Source: Candidatus Kaiserbacteria bacterium
GTDB lineage: Bacteria; Patescibacteriota; Minisyncoccia; Phycocordibacterales; Phycocordibacteraceae
Assembly (NCBI GenBank): GCA_023264445.1
Contig: JAHFMN010000001.1
Span: 133,928 to 177,877, forward strand
Length of the DNA stretch: 43,950 nucleotides
Reading direction: 5' to 3'
Below, in pieces: positions 8,404 through 14,971 of this stretch. A program made the translations under genes and the position numbers. The notes below the pieces were generated by a model. That model saw only the letters and a program-made list of their open reading frames with translations. It searched no databases and was not told where the DNA came from. Each line of letters starts with the position of its first letter. The stretch's first letter is position 1.

Positions 8404-9450
8404 TTATTCTTCTGTCGCGAGCGGTTTATCGAGGAGTTCTGGCTCAATGCCTATCTTTACTTCGGCGATGCGGTAGACGTCTTTGTCTATCTTGCCAAGC
8501 TCTTTATAGCCGGCATTGTAGTGGCTCACCGTCGTTCCAAGCGAGGTACCGAGCTTTCGATAGAACTCTTCATAGGTGCCGATATGCTTCCCGAGCTCCC
8601 CTACCCGCTTCTGGATATCTACGGCTTTCTCTTCGATCTGCATGGCTTTGAGTCCCTGCATGACCGTCTGGAGGTACGCGAGGAAGGAGGTGGGTGAGAC
8701 GATGATGACCTTATATCTGCTCGCGGCTCTCTGGATAAGATTCTCTTCCTCCCCAGCGCCGACCTGATTGGTGAGGAGGTCGTAATAGATACCCTCGGAA
8801 GGGATAAACATGAAGGCGAAATCCATCGTGTCTTCCTCGGGGCGGATATATTTTGCCGTCTCGGTGATGCGCATCTTGAGGTCATTTACAAAAGCTTTTT
8901 CAGCCACCACGCGCTCGGGACTTCCGACCTGGGTGCTTACAAACCGATTGTAATTATCGAGCGAAAACTTTGAGTCCACGGGCACCAGCTTTTTATTGAT
9001 GACGATGACGGCGTCTACCACCTCGCCATTCTTAAACGGATATTGAATCCGATAATCCTGCGGCGACATGACGTTCTTCAGCACCGTCTCGAGATAGTAT
9101 TCGCCGAGGATACCGCGCTGTTTCGGATTCTTCAGCAGGTCTTGGAGCGATTGGAGTTGCTCTGCATAGGTCTGGGTCTGGCGGCCGATCTCCTTTACCG
9201 AGGTCAGCTCGGTCGTGATTTCCTTGATAAGCCGATTAGACTCCGTGAATTGCCGGTGCGCGTTGTCCTGCATCGCCTTGGAGGACTCCGAGACGCGCGT
9301 ATCGAGCGTGCGCGCGAGCTCCTGCATCTGCTGTTGGAGGAGCACCATTCCGCCCGACTCTCCGGGCTTTGTCATACTGTTGCGTAGCCAGATAAAGCCG
9401 ACAACAAGCACTATGAGAATAAGGGCGGCAAGTAGTGTGAGAACATCCAT
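8404..9450 (-). CDS. rmuC: RmuC-domain DNA recombination protein
   Basis: RmuC proteins are membrane-anchored, coiled-coil proteins with a nuclease-like core that limits DNA inversions. This one is 348 aa. Residues 3-24 form a membrane helix (LTLLAALILIVLVVGFIWL). A coiled coil follows (about 30-110), then the RmuC domain with GILGEYYLETVLKNV, YPFKNGEVVDAVIVIN, PVDSKFSLDNYNRF and FMFIPSEGIYYDLL. The ATG is 6 nt after TGg-TATTAT. Its promoter faces that of yqeY and the two -10 boxes overlap. Confidence 0.93.
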   Translation of the reverse strand: MDVLTLLAALILIVLVVGFIWLRNSMTKPGESGGMVLLQQQMQELARTLDTRVSESSKAMQDNAHRQFTESNRLIKEITTELTSVKEIGRQTQTYAEQLQSLQDLLKNPKQRGILGEYYLETVLKNVMSPQDYRIQYPFKNGEVVDAVIVINKKLVPVDSKFSLDNYNRFVSTQVGSPERVVAEKAFVNDLKMRITETAKYIRPEEDTMDFAFMFIPSEGIYYDLLTNQVGAGEEENLIQRAASRYKVIIVSPTSFLAYLQTVMQGLKAMQIEEKAVDIQKRVGELGKHIGTYEEFYRKLGTSLGTTVSHYNAGYKELGKIDKDVYRIAEVKIGIEPELLDKPLATEE

Positions 9451-9455
9451 GCGTG

Positions 9456-9462
9456 TATAATA
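9456..9462. promoter_or_regulatory. Shared symmetric -10 of rmuC and yqeY
   Basis: TATAATA reads TATAAT on the plus strand (9456-9461) and TATTAT on the minus strand (9462-9457). The rmuC ATG is 6 nt away on one side and the yqeY ATG 9 nt away on the other, so one site could drive two leaderless transcripts. Confidence 0.65.
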
Positions 9463-9470
9463 CCAACACT

Positions 9471-9926
9471 ATGGCCATCCACGAAACATTGAAGAAATCC
9501 ATTCCCGAGGCACTCCGCGCCCACGACGAAGTACGGCTCCGAACGCTCCGCTCGCTCGTCGCTGCGATGACGAATGAAGTCGTCGCCAAGAAGCGAAAAC
9601 CAGACGAATTCCTGACCGACGATGAAGCGCTCGCGGTCTTGAAGCGTGCGGCAAGCCAGCGCAAGGACTCCATTGAGCAGTTTGAGAAAGGCGGCCGCCC
9701 CGAACTCACGGAGCCCGAGAAAGCCGAGCTTGCCATCATTGATTCCTACCTCCCCCAGATGATGAGCCGCGAGGAAATCATGCCCATTGCAAAAGCGAAG
9801 ATGGCCGAGCTTGGCGTTTCGAGTAAAGCAGATGCCGGCAAATTTACCGGTGCCCTGATGAAGGAACTTAAAGGCAGGGCCGACGGCGGCGACGTCAAAG
9901 CTATCGTAGATTCTCTGCTCTCGTAG
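9471..9926 (+). CDS. yqeY: GatB/YqeY-domain protein
   Basis: A 151-aa protein homologous to the tRNA-binding tail of GatB. It begins MAIHETLKKSIPEALRAHDEVRLRTLRSL and has the typical ELAIIDSYLPQMMSREEI and GKFTGALMKEL segments. Stand-alone YqeY proteins are widespread; a role in tRNA or amidotransferase function is assumed but not proven. The ORF-track start 6 codons upstream lies within the -10 box, so I use 9471. Confidence 0.93.
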   Translation: MAIHETLKKSIPEALRAHDEVRLRTLRSLVAAMTNEVVAKKRKPDEFLTDDEALAVLKRAASQRKDSIEQFEKGGRPELTEPEKAELAIIDSYLPQMMSREEIMPIAKAKMAELGVSSKADAGKFTGALMKELKGRADGGDVKAIVDSLLS

Positions 9927-9950
9927 TCTAGCTTTCTCAGCATTTTGTGA

Positions 9951-9956
9951 TATAGT
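9951..9956 (+). promoter_or_regulatory. -10 box of the 119-aa unknown gene
   Basis: TATAGT with transcription expected near 9963. This leaves a leader of about 75 nt ending in AAAGGGG before the ATG at 10039. No good -35 is visible. Confidence 0.4.
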
Positions 9957-10038
9957 ATCAGTGGCTGTGTTCATTGAGTGCGCGACTGCGTGCCTACCGG
10001 CTACGTCCCATCTACAACTAAATGAAAGGGGTTTAAAA

Positions 10039-10398
10039 ATGACGAAGAAACAGATCGAGATCGGCGGAGTGGCGGTATATCCGGACTTCATCCCACCAAG
10101 CGGGAAAGTGCATGTCGGGGTCTGGGTGGAGCGTCCAATGTCGCGCACGCAATGCGCTGAGTTGATGCGTCTCAACGATACTGCGGGACTCGGGCATGTC
10201 GGCGTATGTCGTGTCGGCTTCGGGAATTCCAAGGTTTCCTACATCGGTCCAGCGGCCCGCAGGGAAACCGACCGAGATACCACTCCGAAGAAAATCGCCG
10301 CGCGGCTCGCTCAAGCTGTCCAGTCGGTGACCGGCACGAGAATCATCGTCCGGAGGTTGCCGAACAACCAGGCAGTAAGTCGCGCACTTCCTAGCTAG
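10039..10398 (+). CDS. Unknown 119-aa protein, Shine-Dalgarno-led
   Basis: Not recognised. Soluble; begins MTKKQIEIGGVAVYPDF and contains GKVHVGVWVERPMSRTQCAEL and a basic C-terminal half (TPKKIAARLAQAVQSVTGTRIIVRRLP). The ORF track starts at a GTG 26 codons earlier. I chose the ATG at 10039 because AAAGGGG lies 8 nt upstream and the residues before it look like non-coding leader. The gene has its own -10 box and is followed by a perfect 10-bp stem-loop, so it is monocistronic. Confidence 0.7.
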   Translation: MTKKQIEIGGVAVYPDFIPPSGKVHVGVWVERPMSRTQCAELMRLNDTAGLGHVGVCRVGFGNSKVSYIGPAARRETDRDTTPKKIAARLAQAVQSVTGTRIIVRRLPNNQAVSRALPS

Positions 10399-10424
10399 TC
10401 CCTGCCCTATCCCAGAAGGGGAAA

Positions 10425-10454
10425 AATCGGCGCCTACCATACAAGGCGCCGATT
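10425..10454 (+). terminator. Stem-loop after the 119-aa unknown gene
   Basis: AATCGGCGCC and GGCGCCGATT form a perfect 10-bp stem with a 10-nt loop, followed by CCATTTA. The T-run is weak but the position, 27 nt after the stop, fits a terminator. Confidence 0.7.
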
Positions 10455-10470
10455 CCATTTACGGCTAGGC

Positions 10471-10479
10471 TGTGGATAA
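10471..10479 (-). promoter_or_regulatory. Perfect DnaA box
   Basis: TGTGGATAA is the complement of TTATCCACA, the consensus DnaA site. It lies 10 bp upstream of the -35 box of the next gene, so DnaA could influence that promoter. A second perfect box is at 23341. Confidence 0.4.
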
Positions 10480-10488
10480 TGTGCTTGC

Positions 10489-10527
10489 TTGACAAATATA
10501 TCAATACCTGCTATTCTACGGAGCAGG
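10489..10527 (+). promoter_or_regulatory. Strong promoter with operator-like dyad
   Basis: TTGACA (10489-10494), a 17-nt spacer and TATTCT (10512-10517). CCTGCT (10507-10512) and AGCAGG (10522-10527) form a 6-bp inverted repeat that straddles the -10 and the start site, as an operator would. Confidence 0.65.
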
Positions 10528-10549
10528 ATAACTTCATAGGAGGGCTTAA

Positions 10550-10798
10550 ATGCTCACCCCAGCAGAAAAAATCTTGCTCGCCAAGGTTCTTGAAGTGGCG
10601 GGCACCGATGAGGGAAAGGTAAAGAGCGGTGTCAGCGCGGCAATATATTCCGAAGAGGATTGCCGCGGAGACACCGGCAAGGCGCGCCGAACGCACCTTT
10701 GGGCCGTACTGCCGAATGCCGCAAGGCGCAAGATTCGGGAGTTGAAACGGAAAGAGGAAGCGGAGCGTACGCGCCAGCGAGAGCTCTCGCTGGTATGA
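10550..10798 (+). CDS. Unknown 82-aa basic protein, Shine-Dalgarno-led
   Basis: Not recognised. It begins MLTPAEKILLAKVLEVAGTDEG and its C-terminal third is a highly charged helix (RRKIRELKRKEEAERTRQREL), possibly nucleic-acid binding. AGGAGGG lies 5 nt before the ATG, an unusually strong site for this genome. The promoter matches consensus, and a GCAA-loop terminator follows the stop. It ends about 100 bp before tRNA-Glu. Confidence 0.72.
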   Translation: MLTPAEKILLAKVLEVAGTDEGKVKSGVSAAIYSEEDCRGDTGKARRTHLWAVLPNAARRKIRELKRKEEAERTRQRELSLV

Positions 10799-10824
10799 AA
10801 TTCTGCGGGCCATTGGCCACGCTT

Positions 10825-10854
10825 ACCGACACAGCAATGTGTCGGTCATCTTTT
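10825..10854 (+). terminator. Intrinsic terminator with GCAA tetraloop
   Basis: ACCGACACA-GCAA-TGTGTCGGT is a 9-bp stem followed by CATCTTTT. It ends the 82-aa gene before the tRNA promoter. Confidence 0.8.
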
Positions 10855-10881
10855 ATACTTCCCTCCCCGCATTTTTTTTGG

Positions 10882-10887
10882 TATACA
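10882..10887 (+). promoter_or_regulatory. Extended -10 of tRNA-Glu
   Basis: TGgTATACA lies 8 nt before the first base of the tRNA. Confidence 0.55.
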
Positions 10888-10895
10888 ACACACGA

Positions 10896-10970
10896 GGCCC
10901 TATCGTCTAACGGTTAGGACACATCCTTCTCAAGGATGGAATCAGAGTTCGATTCTCTGTAGGGTCACCA
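10896..10970 (+). tRNA. tRNA-Glu (CTC)
   Basis: The cloverleaf is complete: acceptor GGCCCTA pairs with TAGGGTC, the D-arm is present, the anticodon stem CATCC/GGATG encloses TTCTCAA giving anticodon CTC, and the T-arm contains GTTCGATTC. The discriminator is A and CCA is encoded. The 3' end is one attachment site of the integrated element. TAGGGTCAC (10960-10968) recurs at 18506-18514, and the serine recombinase gene overlaps the tRNA antisense. Joining the outer flanks predicts that the uninterrupted tRNA had CAC rather than CCA after position 73, so the encoded CCA seems to come from the element. Confidence 0.93.
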
Positions 10971-12477
10971 AACGATTTGAACCACCATCAGATGGAGTTT
11001 TTACCTTGTAGATAGGTGATAATTCAGCGGTTTTAAATCCAGGATACTGGTACTCAAGGTTTTGAGGAAAGAAGAGTGGCAACAAAACTCTCAGCTCACC
11101 AGGCTCCAATTCTTTCCATTGATTCTGGAAATCTCGCACCACCCCCACAGCGAACTCCAGCATTGAATCTACCGAAGACTCTGGATTGCCAAGTTCCCGA
11201 TATCTCTCCTCCATCTCACGGATGTTGTTTTTACGCTTTGCTGCTTGCGTCATGTAATCAACATTATCAATAACACCATCCATACGCAGTTCCAATAAAT
11301 TCTCCAGTCCTTTTTCTAACTTCTTCAATGTGCGCTTAATCTTGAGTGCTTCTGTGACATTTTCTTTCTGTGTCCTCTCATGAACTACCAGCAATGTTTC
11401 TACAAGAGCGTTGAGAACAGCATCATTTGGGGTAATGTTTCTTACATACTCAGTAAAGTCTCTCTCAAATATTTCCTTTGCCACACTTCCTTTCTTTGGG
11501 CACTCTGGATTTATACAACTGTAATAGGCGTACTTCTTAGTCCTTCCTTTTACAAAACCTCCTGTCATGTGTCTCCAGCAATAGCCGCACTTCAATCCTC
11601 TTAAAGGAAAGTCAGGATTATTCCGATTGCGAGGGGCTTTTCTGCTCTTGTCTCCTCCCCTCATGATCCACTGCGTCTGCTCATACAGCTCTTCTGAAAT
11701 TATTGGCGTGTGCTTGCCTAACACATCTACACCAAGTTTTGGAATCACAACTCTGCCGTAATAGGCAGGATTTCTCAGAATTCTATAAACAAGCTGCTTG
11801 CTTATTTGAAGGTCGTGTTTGCTACGAGCGTTTGTAGTTTTCCTTATCTTGCGAGCTAGTTCTCTGAAAGTAATGGTTCCTCTTGAATATTCCTCATAAA
11901 TGAATTTCACGATTGGTGCCCGTTCTGGGTGTGGAATTATAATTTTCCTTTCGTTCACTATGATGTTTTTGTAGCCCCAAGGAGCCCCAGTAGGCCAATA
12001 ACCCTCAGAGGCTCTCATTCGCATGCCCGCCGTGGTTCTTTCAGAGCGCACAGCATTATCATATTCAGCTTGTGCTGCGAGGATACTTTCAGAGAATTTC
12101 CCCTGTGGTGTGTTCTCAATATTTTCCGTTGCTGATTTCAACTCCACACCATAATCTTTGAAGAACTTGCGAATGGTGTGGTAGTCCAGTGAATTGCGAG
12201 CGAATCTATCTACTTTGTAGATGATGAGATAGCCGACCTTGTCTCTGTTGCTGAGGCAATACCTCTGCATGCGAGCAAGTGCTGGACGCCCAAGAGTTTT
12301 TGCAGAAACCCCTTCTTCTCTAAAGATCTCCAATATCTTCAACCCCTCACGGTTAGCAAGTTCTCTGCAGGATTTCTCTTGACCTGCTAGGGAAAAATTA
12401 TAAGTCTGTTCCTCAGACGATACACGCACATAGATTATTGCTGTTCTTGGTCGTTTATCTGATGTTAAGTTTTCCAT
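10942..12477 (-). CDS. Large serine recombinase of the element
   Basis: Site-specific recombinase, 511 aa in the integrated form. The resolvase catalytic domain (about 10-150) has the nucleophile serine in YVRVSSEEQ and the conserved YKVDRFARN. The recombinase domain follows (GAPWGYKN, FRELARKI, ILRNPAYYGRVVIP). A zinc ribbon comes next (LKCGYCWRHM...YYSCINPECPKKG), then a coiled coil (about 370-440) and a C-terminal region. The last eight codons (VTLQRIEL) are encoded by the antisense strand of tRNA-Glu, across the attachment core. In the excised circle the frame would instead continue for 41 codons located at 18383-18505. A 10-bp stem precedes the start, and AAGGA lies 10 nt before the ATG. 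Confidence 0.93.
   Translation of the reverse strand: MENLTSDKRPRTAIIYVRVSSEEQTYNFSLAGQEKSCRELANREGLKILEIFREEGVSAKTLGRPALARMQRYCLSNRDKVGYLIIYKVDRFARNSLDYHTIRKFFKDYGVELKSATENIENTPQGKFSESILAAQAEYDNAVRSERTTAGMRMRASEGYWPTGAPWGYKNIIVNERKIIIPHPERAPIVKFIYEEYSRGTITFRELARKIRKTTNARSKHDLQISKQLVYRILRNPAYYGRVVIPKLGVDVLGKHTPIISEELYEQTQWIMRGGDKSRKAPRNRNNPDFPLRGLKCGYCWRHMTGGFVKGRTKKYAYYSCINPECPKKGSVAKEIFERDFTEYVRNITPNDAVLNALVETLLVVHERTQKENVTEALKIKRTLKKLEKGLENLLELRMDGVIDNVDYMTQAAKRKNNIREMEERYRELGNPESSVDSMLEFAVGVVRDFQNQWKELEPGELRVLLPLFFPQNLEYQYPGFKTAELSPIYKVKTPSDGGSNRLVTLQRIEL
10960..10968 (+). repeat. Left attachment core of the element
   Basis: TAGGGTCAC inside the tRNA-Glu acceptor stem and 3' end. It is identical to 18506-18514, 7546 bp away, and the two copies bound the AT-rich segment. 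Confidence 0.7.
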
Positions 12478-12497
12478 AGCGATATAGTCCTTATCAC

Positions 12498-12544
12498 GCC
12501 TCCCTTAATTTCCGCTCGTTTTTGCGAAAGAATCAAGGGGAGGC
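12498..12544 (-). promoter_or_regulatory. Stem-loop in the recombinase leader
   Basis: On the minus strand GCCTCCCCTT pairs with AAGGGAGGC (one bulged C), enclosing TTTC...GAAA. The 3' arm AAGGGAGG resembles a Shine-Dalgarno site but is about 21 nt from the ATG. It may be part of translational control of the recombinase. Confidence 0.45.
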
Positions 12545-12578
12545 AAGATGTGGGAAGTTTGATTAGTGGGTGGAAATT

Positions 12579-12590
12579 GGTTTATAAACC
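12579..12590. repeat. GGTTTATAAACC palindrome, copy 1
   Basis: A 12-bp perfect palindrome within the 17-bp sequence TTGGTTTATAAACCCAA, repeated exactly at 15631-15647. It lies 7 bp after the stop of the 70-aa gene and upstream of the recombinase. It looks like an operator or element-specific binding site. Confidence 0.7.
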
Positions 12591-12597
12591 CAAAAAC

Positions 12598-12810
12598 CTA
12601 ATCCGGTGGGCTCCGTCCCTCTCCACACTCTGTTTCTTGTTTAGGAGCCAGTTTTGGGTGTTTAGGTGTGTGGCGTACCCAAGTTCTATGAAGTTCTTCA
12701 GCTACAGCGAAGAACTTATCAACTAGGTCGCCATCTTCTATCTGTTTTCCCGATAATCCAGCCTGAAGAAGCGCATTTTTAATACGCTCCCTCTCATGAG
12801 GGAGAAGCAT
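12598..12810 (-). CDS. Unknown 70-aa element protein
   Basis: Not recognised. It begins LPHERERIKNALLQAGLSGKQIEDGDLVDKF and has a basic, Pro-rich tail (RHTPKHPKLAPKQETE). The N-terminal helix resembles that of the 45-aa protein encoded 9 nt upstream (NPFERKRLKDILLD), so the two may be diverged duplicates. The position next to a serine recombinase and the size would suit a regulator or directionality factor, but nothing in the sequence proves this. Confidence 0.55.
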   Translation of the reverse strand: MLLPHERERIKNALLQAGLSGKQIEDGDLVDKFFAVAEELHRTWVRHTPKHPKLAPKQETECGEGRSPPD

Positions 12811-12819
12811 GGCTCTGAA

Positions 12820-12957
12820 TTAACGGCTGTATGAGCGAGCCACCACGCAATTGATAATGCCGTCAATAAGTGCCTCCTTCTCTTCGTTGGAGTAGCGGCG
12901 TTTTGTTCTGTCTAGGAGAATATCCTTCAATCTCTTTCGTTCAAATGGATTAAACAT
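12820..12957 (-). CDS. Unknown 45-aa element protein
   Basis: Too short for the ORF track. The minus strand reads MFNPFERKRLKDILLDRTKRR, continues SNEEKEALIDGIINCVVARSYSR, and stops at TAA. The F-ER-R-K-LL pattern is shared with the downstream 70-aa protein. The 9-nt spacing and same strand suggest one transcript with that gene and perhaps the recombinase. No ribosome site is visible. Confidence 0.5.
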   Translation of the reverse strand: MFNPFERKRLKDILLDRTKRRYSNEEKEALIDGIINCVVARSYSR

Positions 12958-12982
12958 AATGAACTTATTGCCCCGAACATAT

Positions 12983-13130
12983 GCTGTTTCAAAAATGAAA
13001 ACAGCCTAATGTCCGAAAGCGATTACCAGCCCCATGGATGGAGCTAACGAGGTAATCACTTCAAGGCATTAAGCTGTCTCCGATCAGTCCTGGCTCCCGT
13101 GAGGGCTCACCAAGCTGCATGGACTTTTTT
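12983..13130 (+). ncRNA. Candidate structured RNA in the element
   Basis: The 349-nt gap 12958-13306 has no convincing gene. It contains a G+C-richer block unlike the AT-rich element around it. GCTGTTT/AAACAGC (12983-12989/12999-13005) is a 7-bp hairpin. GATTACC/GGTAATC (13021-13027/13051-13057) is a 7-bp stem. AGTCC/GGACT (13086-13090/13121-13125) is followed by TTTTT, as at a terminator. Plus-strand transcription would end near 13130. I do not recognise a known RNA family. The rest of the gap (13131-13306) shows TCGGG-TTGT-CCCGA near 13180 and nothing else clear. Confidence 0.35.
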
Positions 13131-13306
13131 CCTGACCCCGGAAGTTATAGCAACTCAGCCGGTCTAGGAGCTCATGCGTCGGGTTGTCCCGATGGTGTCA
13201 ATAAAAGTGTTTTCCATTTACCAGAACGAATCTGGCACTTCTACTTTAACAAATCAATATTTTGGTGCAAGTTCTACAGATATCTTTTGTAGAAAATTAG
13301 GATAAA

Positions 13307-13504
13307 ATGGGGGTGTTACCAGCTAAGAAATCCAATATGGCAAGCGGCAAGCACTCAAAGTCATTCAAGCTTGGACGAGATGCTCTTACTGGGGAATTTG
13401 TTCCCGTTGCACAAGCAAAGAGAAGCCCGGGACGATATGTCATTGAGCATGTTCCCAAAGCAGGTCACGGAGATGTTCCGAGGTTGCATAAAAAGCACAA
13501 GTAA
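13307..13504 (+). CDS. Small basic 'RDAxTGxF' protein
   Basis: 65 aa, very basic. The core GRDALTGEFVPVAQAKRSPGRYVIEHVPK resembles, from memory, a widespread family of short uncharacterised proteins with R-D-A-K-T-G-x-F-V followed by a P-x-T-V-x-E segment, often on mobile elements. An in-frame ATG at 13337 (MASGKHSKS) is an equally possible start. GATAAAAT just upstream could be a -10 box. Function unknown. Confidence 0.55.
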   Translation: MGVLPAKKSNMASGKHSKSFKLGRDALTGEFVPVAQAKRSPGRYVIEHVPKAGHGDVPRLHKKHK

Positions 13505-13553
13505 GAGAACTCTGTGTTTATTTTAGTTGCGCGTTTCATTTAATCAGTTCTGC

Positions 13554-14252
13554 ATGACCGAGGAGGAACAAATCGCACTAATTAAGAAACGAGAGGAGTG
13601 TGTAGAGAAGTATTTCAAGCACCATCGTGCAATCCAGACACTTAAGAAATTATCTGGAGATAAGCCCTTGACTCGCAAACAGGAGGTTTTAAGCGAATAT
13701 GGACGCTGGTTAGCACAGGTTGAATCCGCCCACTCCAGACTTGAGAGATATCCTATTTGGCTATCTTCCACAAATTCTGCTGTTGAAAGAAGAGGAATTT
13801 CACGAGTAGATCAATTCACATATCATATAGAGAACTACCTAGCCGCTGTCTATATTTTAAATGAGAGAGTCAGAAGACTGGTTAGTTATCTAGAGAAGCG
13901 AGGTGGCAGAAAACGCTGCAATACAACAACAATAGAATCTTTGCGAAAGGCTAGAAGAACATTCATGCTGTCACTAGATCCTCTTATGGAAATTAGGAGA
14001 AGACACACCCACGAAAAACACTTCAACGACAAAGAGCTCACAACGATGGAAATGGCCGATAAAGCAGGAGAATTTTCAAAAGACCCATCTGAAAAGAAAC
14101 AATTTAAGGGCTGGGCGATAATCCTACTACGCTTTCAACGCCACAGATGGAAGAAGATGTTGAAAAATAACAATCGGAATTTCTCTGTTTTACTTGGCAT
14201 GATTTACGAGCCGGCTGACAAGCTCGTATGGGAAATCTACCAAAAGACCTGA
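13554..14252 (+). CDS. Unknown helical protein, HEPN-like motif
   Basis: 232 aa, almost all alpha-helical and very basic. I start it at ATG 13554 (MTEEEQIALIKKREE) rather than the upstream TTG, since TTTAAT lies 9 nt before it. Residues about 80-165 (VDQFTYHIENYLAAVYILNERVR ... EIRRRHTHEKHF) resemble a HEPN-type bundle, and RRRHTH fits the Rx4-6H pattern of HEPN RNases. That pattern is short and the match is only suggestive. If correct it could be an RNA-targeting defence or toxin protein, a common cargo of such elements. Confidence 0.5.
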   Translation: MTEEEQIALIKKREECVEKYFKHHRAIQTLKKLSGDKPLTRKQEVLSEYGRWLAQVESAHSRLERYPIWLSSTNSAVERRGISRVDQFTYHIENYLAAVYILNERVRRLVSYLEKRGGRKRCNTTTIESLRKARRTFMLSLDPLMEIRRRHTHEKHFNDKELTTMEMADKAGEFSKDPSEKKQFKGWAIILLRFQRHRWKKMLKNNNRNFSVLLGMIYEPADKLVWEIYQKT

Positions 14253-14276
14253 GCTGTTGCTTTGCTCTACCGTCTT

Positions 14277-14428
14277 TATGGGGGTAAACTTCTATATGAC
14301 CTAAACCAGTGGCTTGCCGCTGGCATGGTCTCAAAATCATAGGACATGGAAAACCCGTCATCACGGCATGTCCTATGTTGCAGGGGGAAACTCCTGTAGA
14401 CCCGCAAGGGTTCGTGGTGGCGGGTTTT
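14277..14428 (+). ncRNA. Candidate tetraloop-rich structured RNA
   Basis: Four consecutive hairpins fill the gap before the next gene: CCAGTGG-CTTG-CCGCTGG (14306-14323), an 11-bp stem CATAGGACATG/CATGTCCTATG (14338-14348/14367-14377) with an inner CCGT-CATC-ACGG, CAGGGG-GAAA-CTCCTG (14381-14396), and ACCC-GCAA-GGGT (14400-14411). CUUG, GAAA and GCAA are all stable tetraloops. TATGG (14277) and CCTAAA (14300) resemble the two halves of a GAAA-tetraloop receptor. CCCGC/GCGGG (14401-14405/14420-14424) plus TTTT can form a terminator instead of the last hairpin. I know no family that matches. Confidence 0.45.
14401..14428 (+). terminator. Intrinsic terminator before the 167-aa gene
   Basis: CCCGC pairs with GCGGG, followed by TTTTGTGTTGCTTTT. 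It competes with the ACCC-GCAA-GGGT hairpin, which could permit control by alternative folding. Confidence 0.5.
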
Positions 14429-14463
14429 GTGTTGCTTTTATTAGAAAAACATAGGACATAGTT

Positions 14464-14967
14464 ATGGACGCAAAAATCACATACGGAGTAGTTGGTACTC
14501 TGGTAGTTCTTTTGGCGGTTTCCGCATACTTCAATTTTCAATCAAAATCAGATGCCTCAACGACTGAAAATGCACAACAAGTAGAACAAACTGACACCTT
14601 GACTAGAGTAACCAGTTTATACAATCGGATGCTACCGAGTTTACCTCCGCATGACTTGTACTGTGTACCCAGCACGAAATCTTATTGCAATGTAGACGGG
14701 TGTAAGAATGTGGAGGCAAATGTCTTCGTGCTTCTAGGAAGAAAACAGAGTGGAGATAGTCTATTTATGGCTCGGTGTGATAATCAGCCCTGTGATATTT
14801 ATGACGTGAATCTCTCACAGTCTGGTGAATTTACGACCTTTGAGACAAAAGAACCTCATGGGATCTTGTTTAGGACATCTAACTTAGACCAGAGCTACAT
14901 TGAGGCTGTAACGCTAGGGACAGAATCTTTTGTTTCAAACGGTTTCTGTGCTCAGAGTAAAAAATAA
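14464..14967 (+). CDS. Unknown membrane-anchored secreted protein
   Basis: 167 aa. An N-terminal membrane helix (YGVVGTLVVLLAVSAYFNF) anchors an exported domain with seven Cys (CVPSTKSYCNVDGCKN, CDNQPCDIYD, NGFCAQS), probably disulfide-bonded. No family recognised. Directly upstream lies CATAGGACAT (14450-14459), a third copy of the arm sequence of the preceding RNA stem. The next gene starts 5 nt after the stop, so the two are likely co-transcribed. Confidence 0.6.
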   Translation: MDAKITYGVVGTLVVLLAVSAYFNFQSKSDASTTENAQQVEQTDTLTRVTSLYNRMLPSLPPHDLYCVPSTKSYCNVDGCKNVEANVFVLLGRKQSGDSLFMARCDNQPCDIYDVNLSQSGEFTTFETKEPHGILFRTSNLDQSYIEAVTLGTESFVSNGFCAQSKK

Positions 14968-14971
14968 TGCT

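Noticed and set aside
7795-8697. Plus-strand ORF of 300 aa across the rmuC end
   Set aside because: Antisense shadow of rmuC and the 110-aa gene; no ribosome site, promoter or domain.
14281-14330. Cyclic-di-GMP-I riboswitch, suggested by GGGTAAAC and CCTAAACC
   Set aside because: The order of GAAA loop and receptor differs from the known riboswitch, and its conserved core (GGCAAACC, GACGCAAAGCC) is absent.
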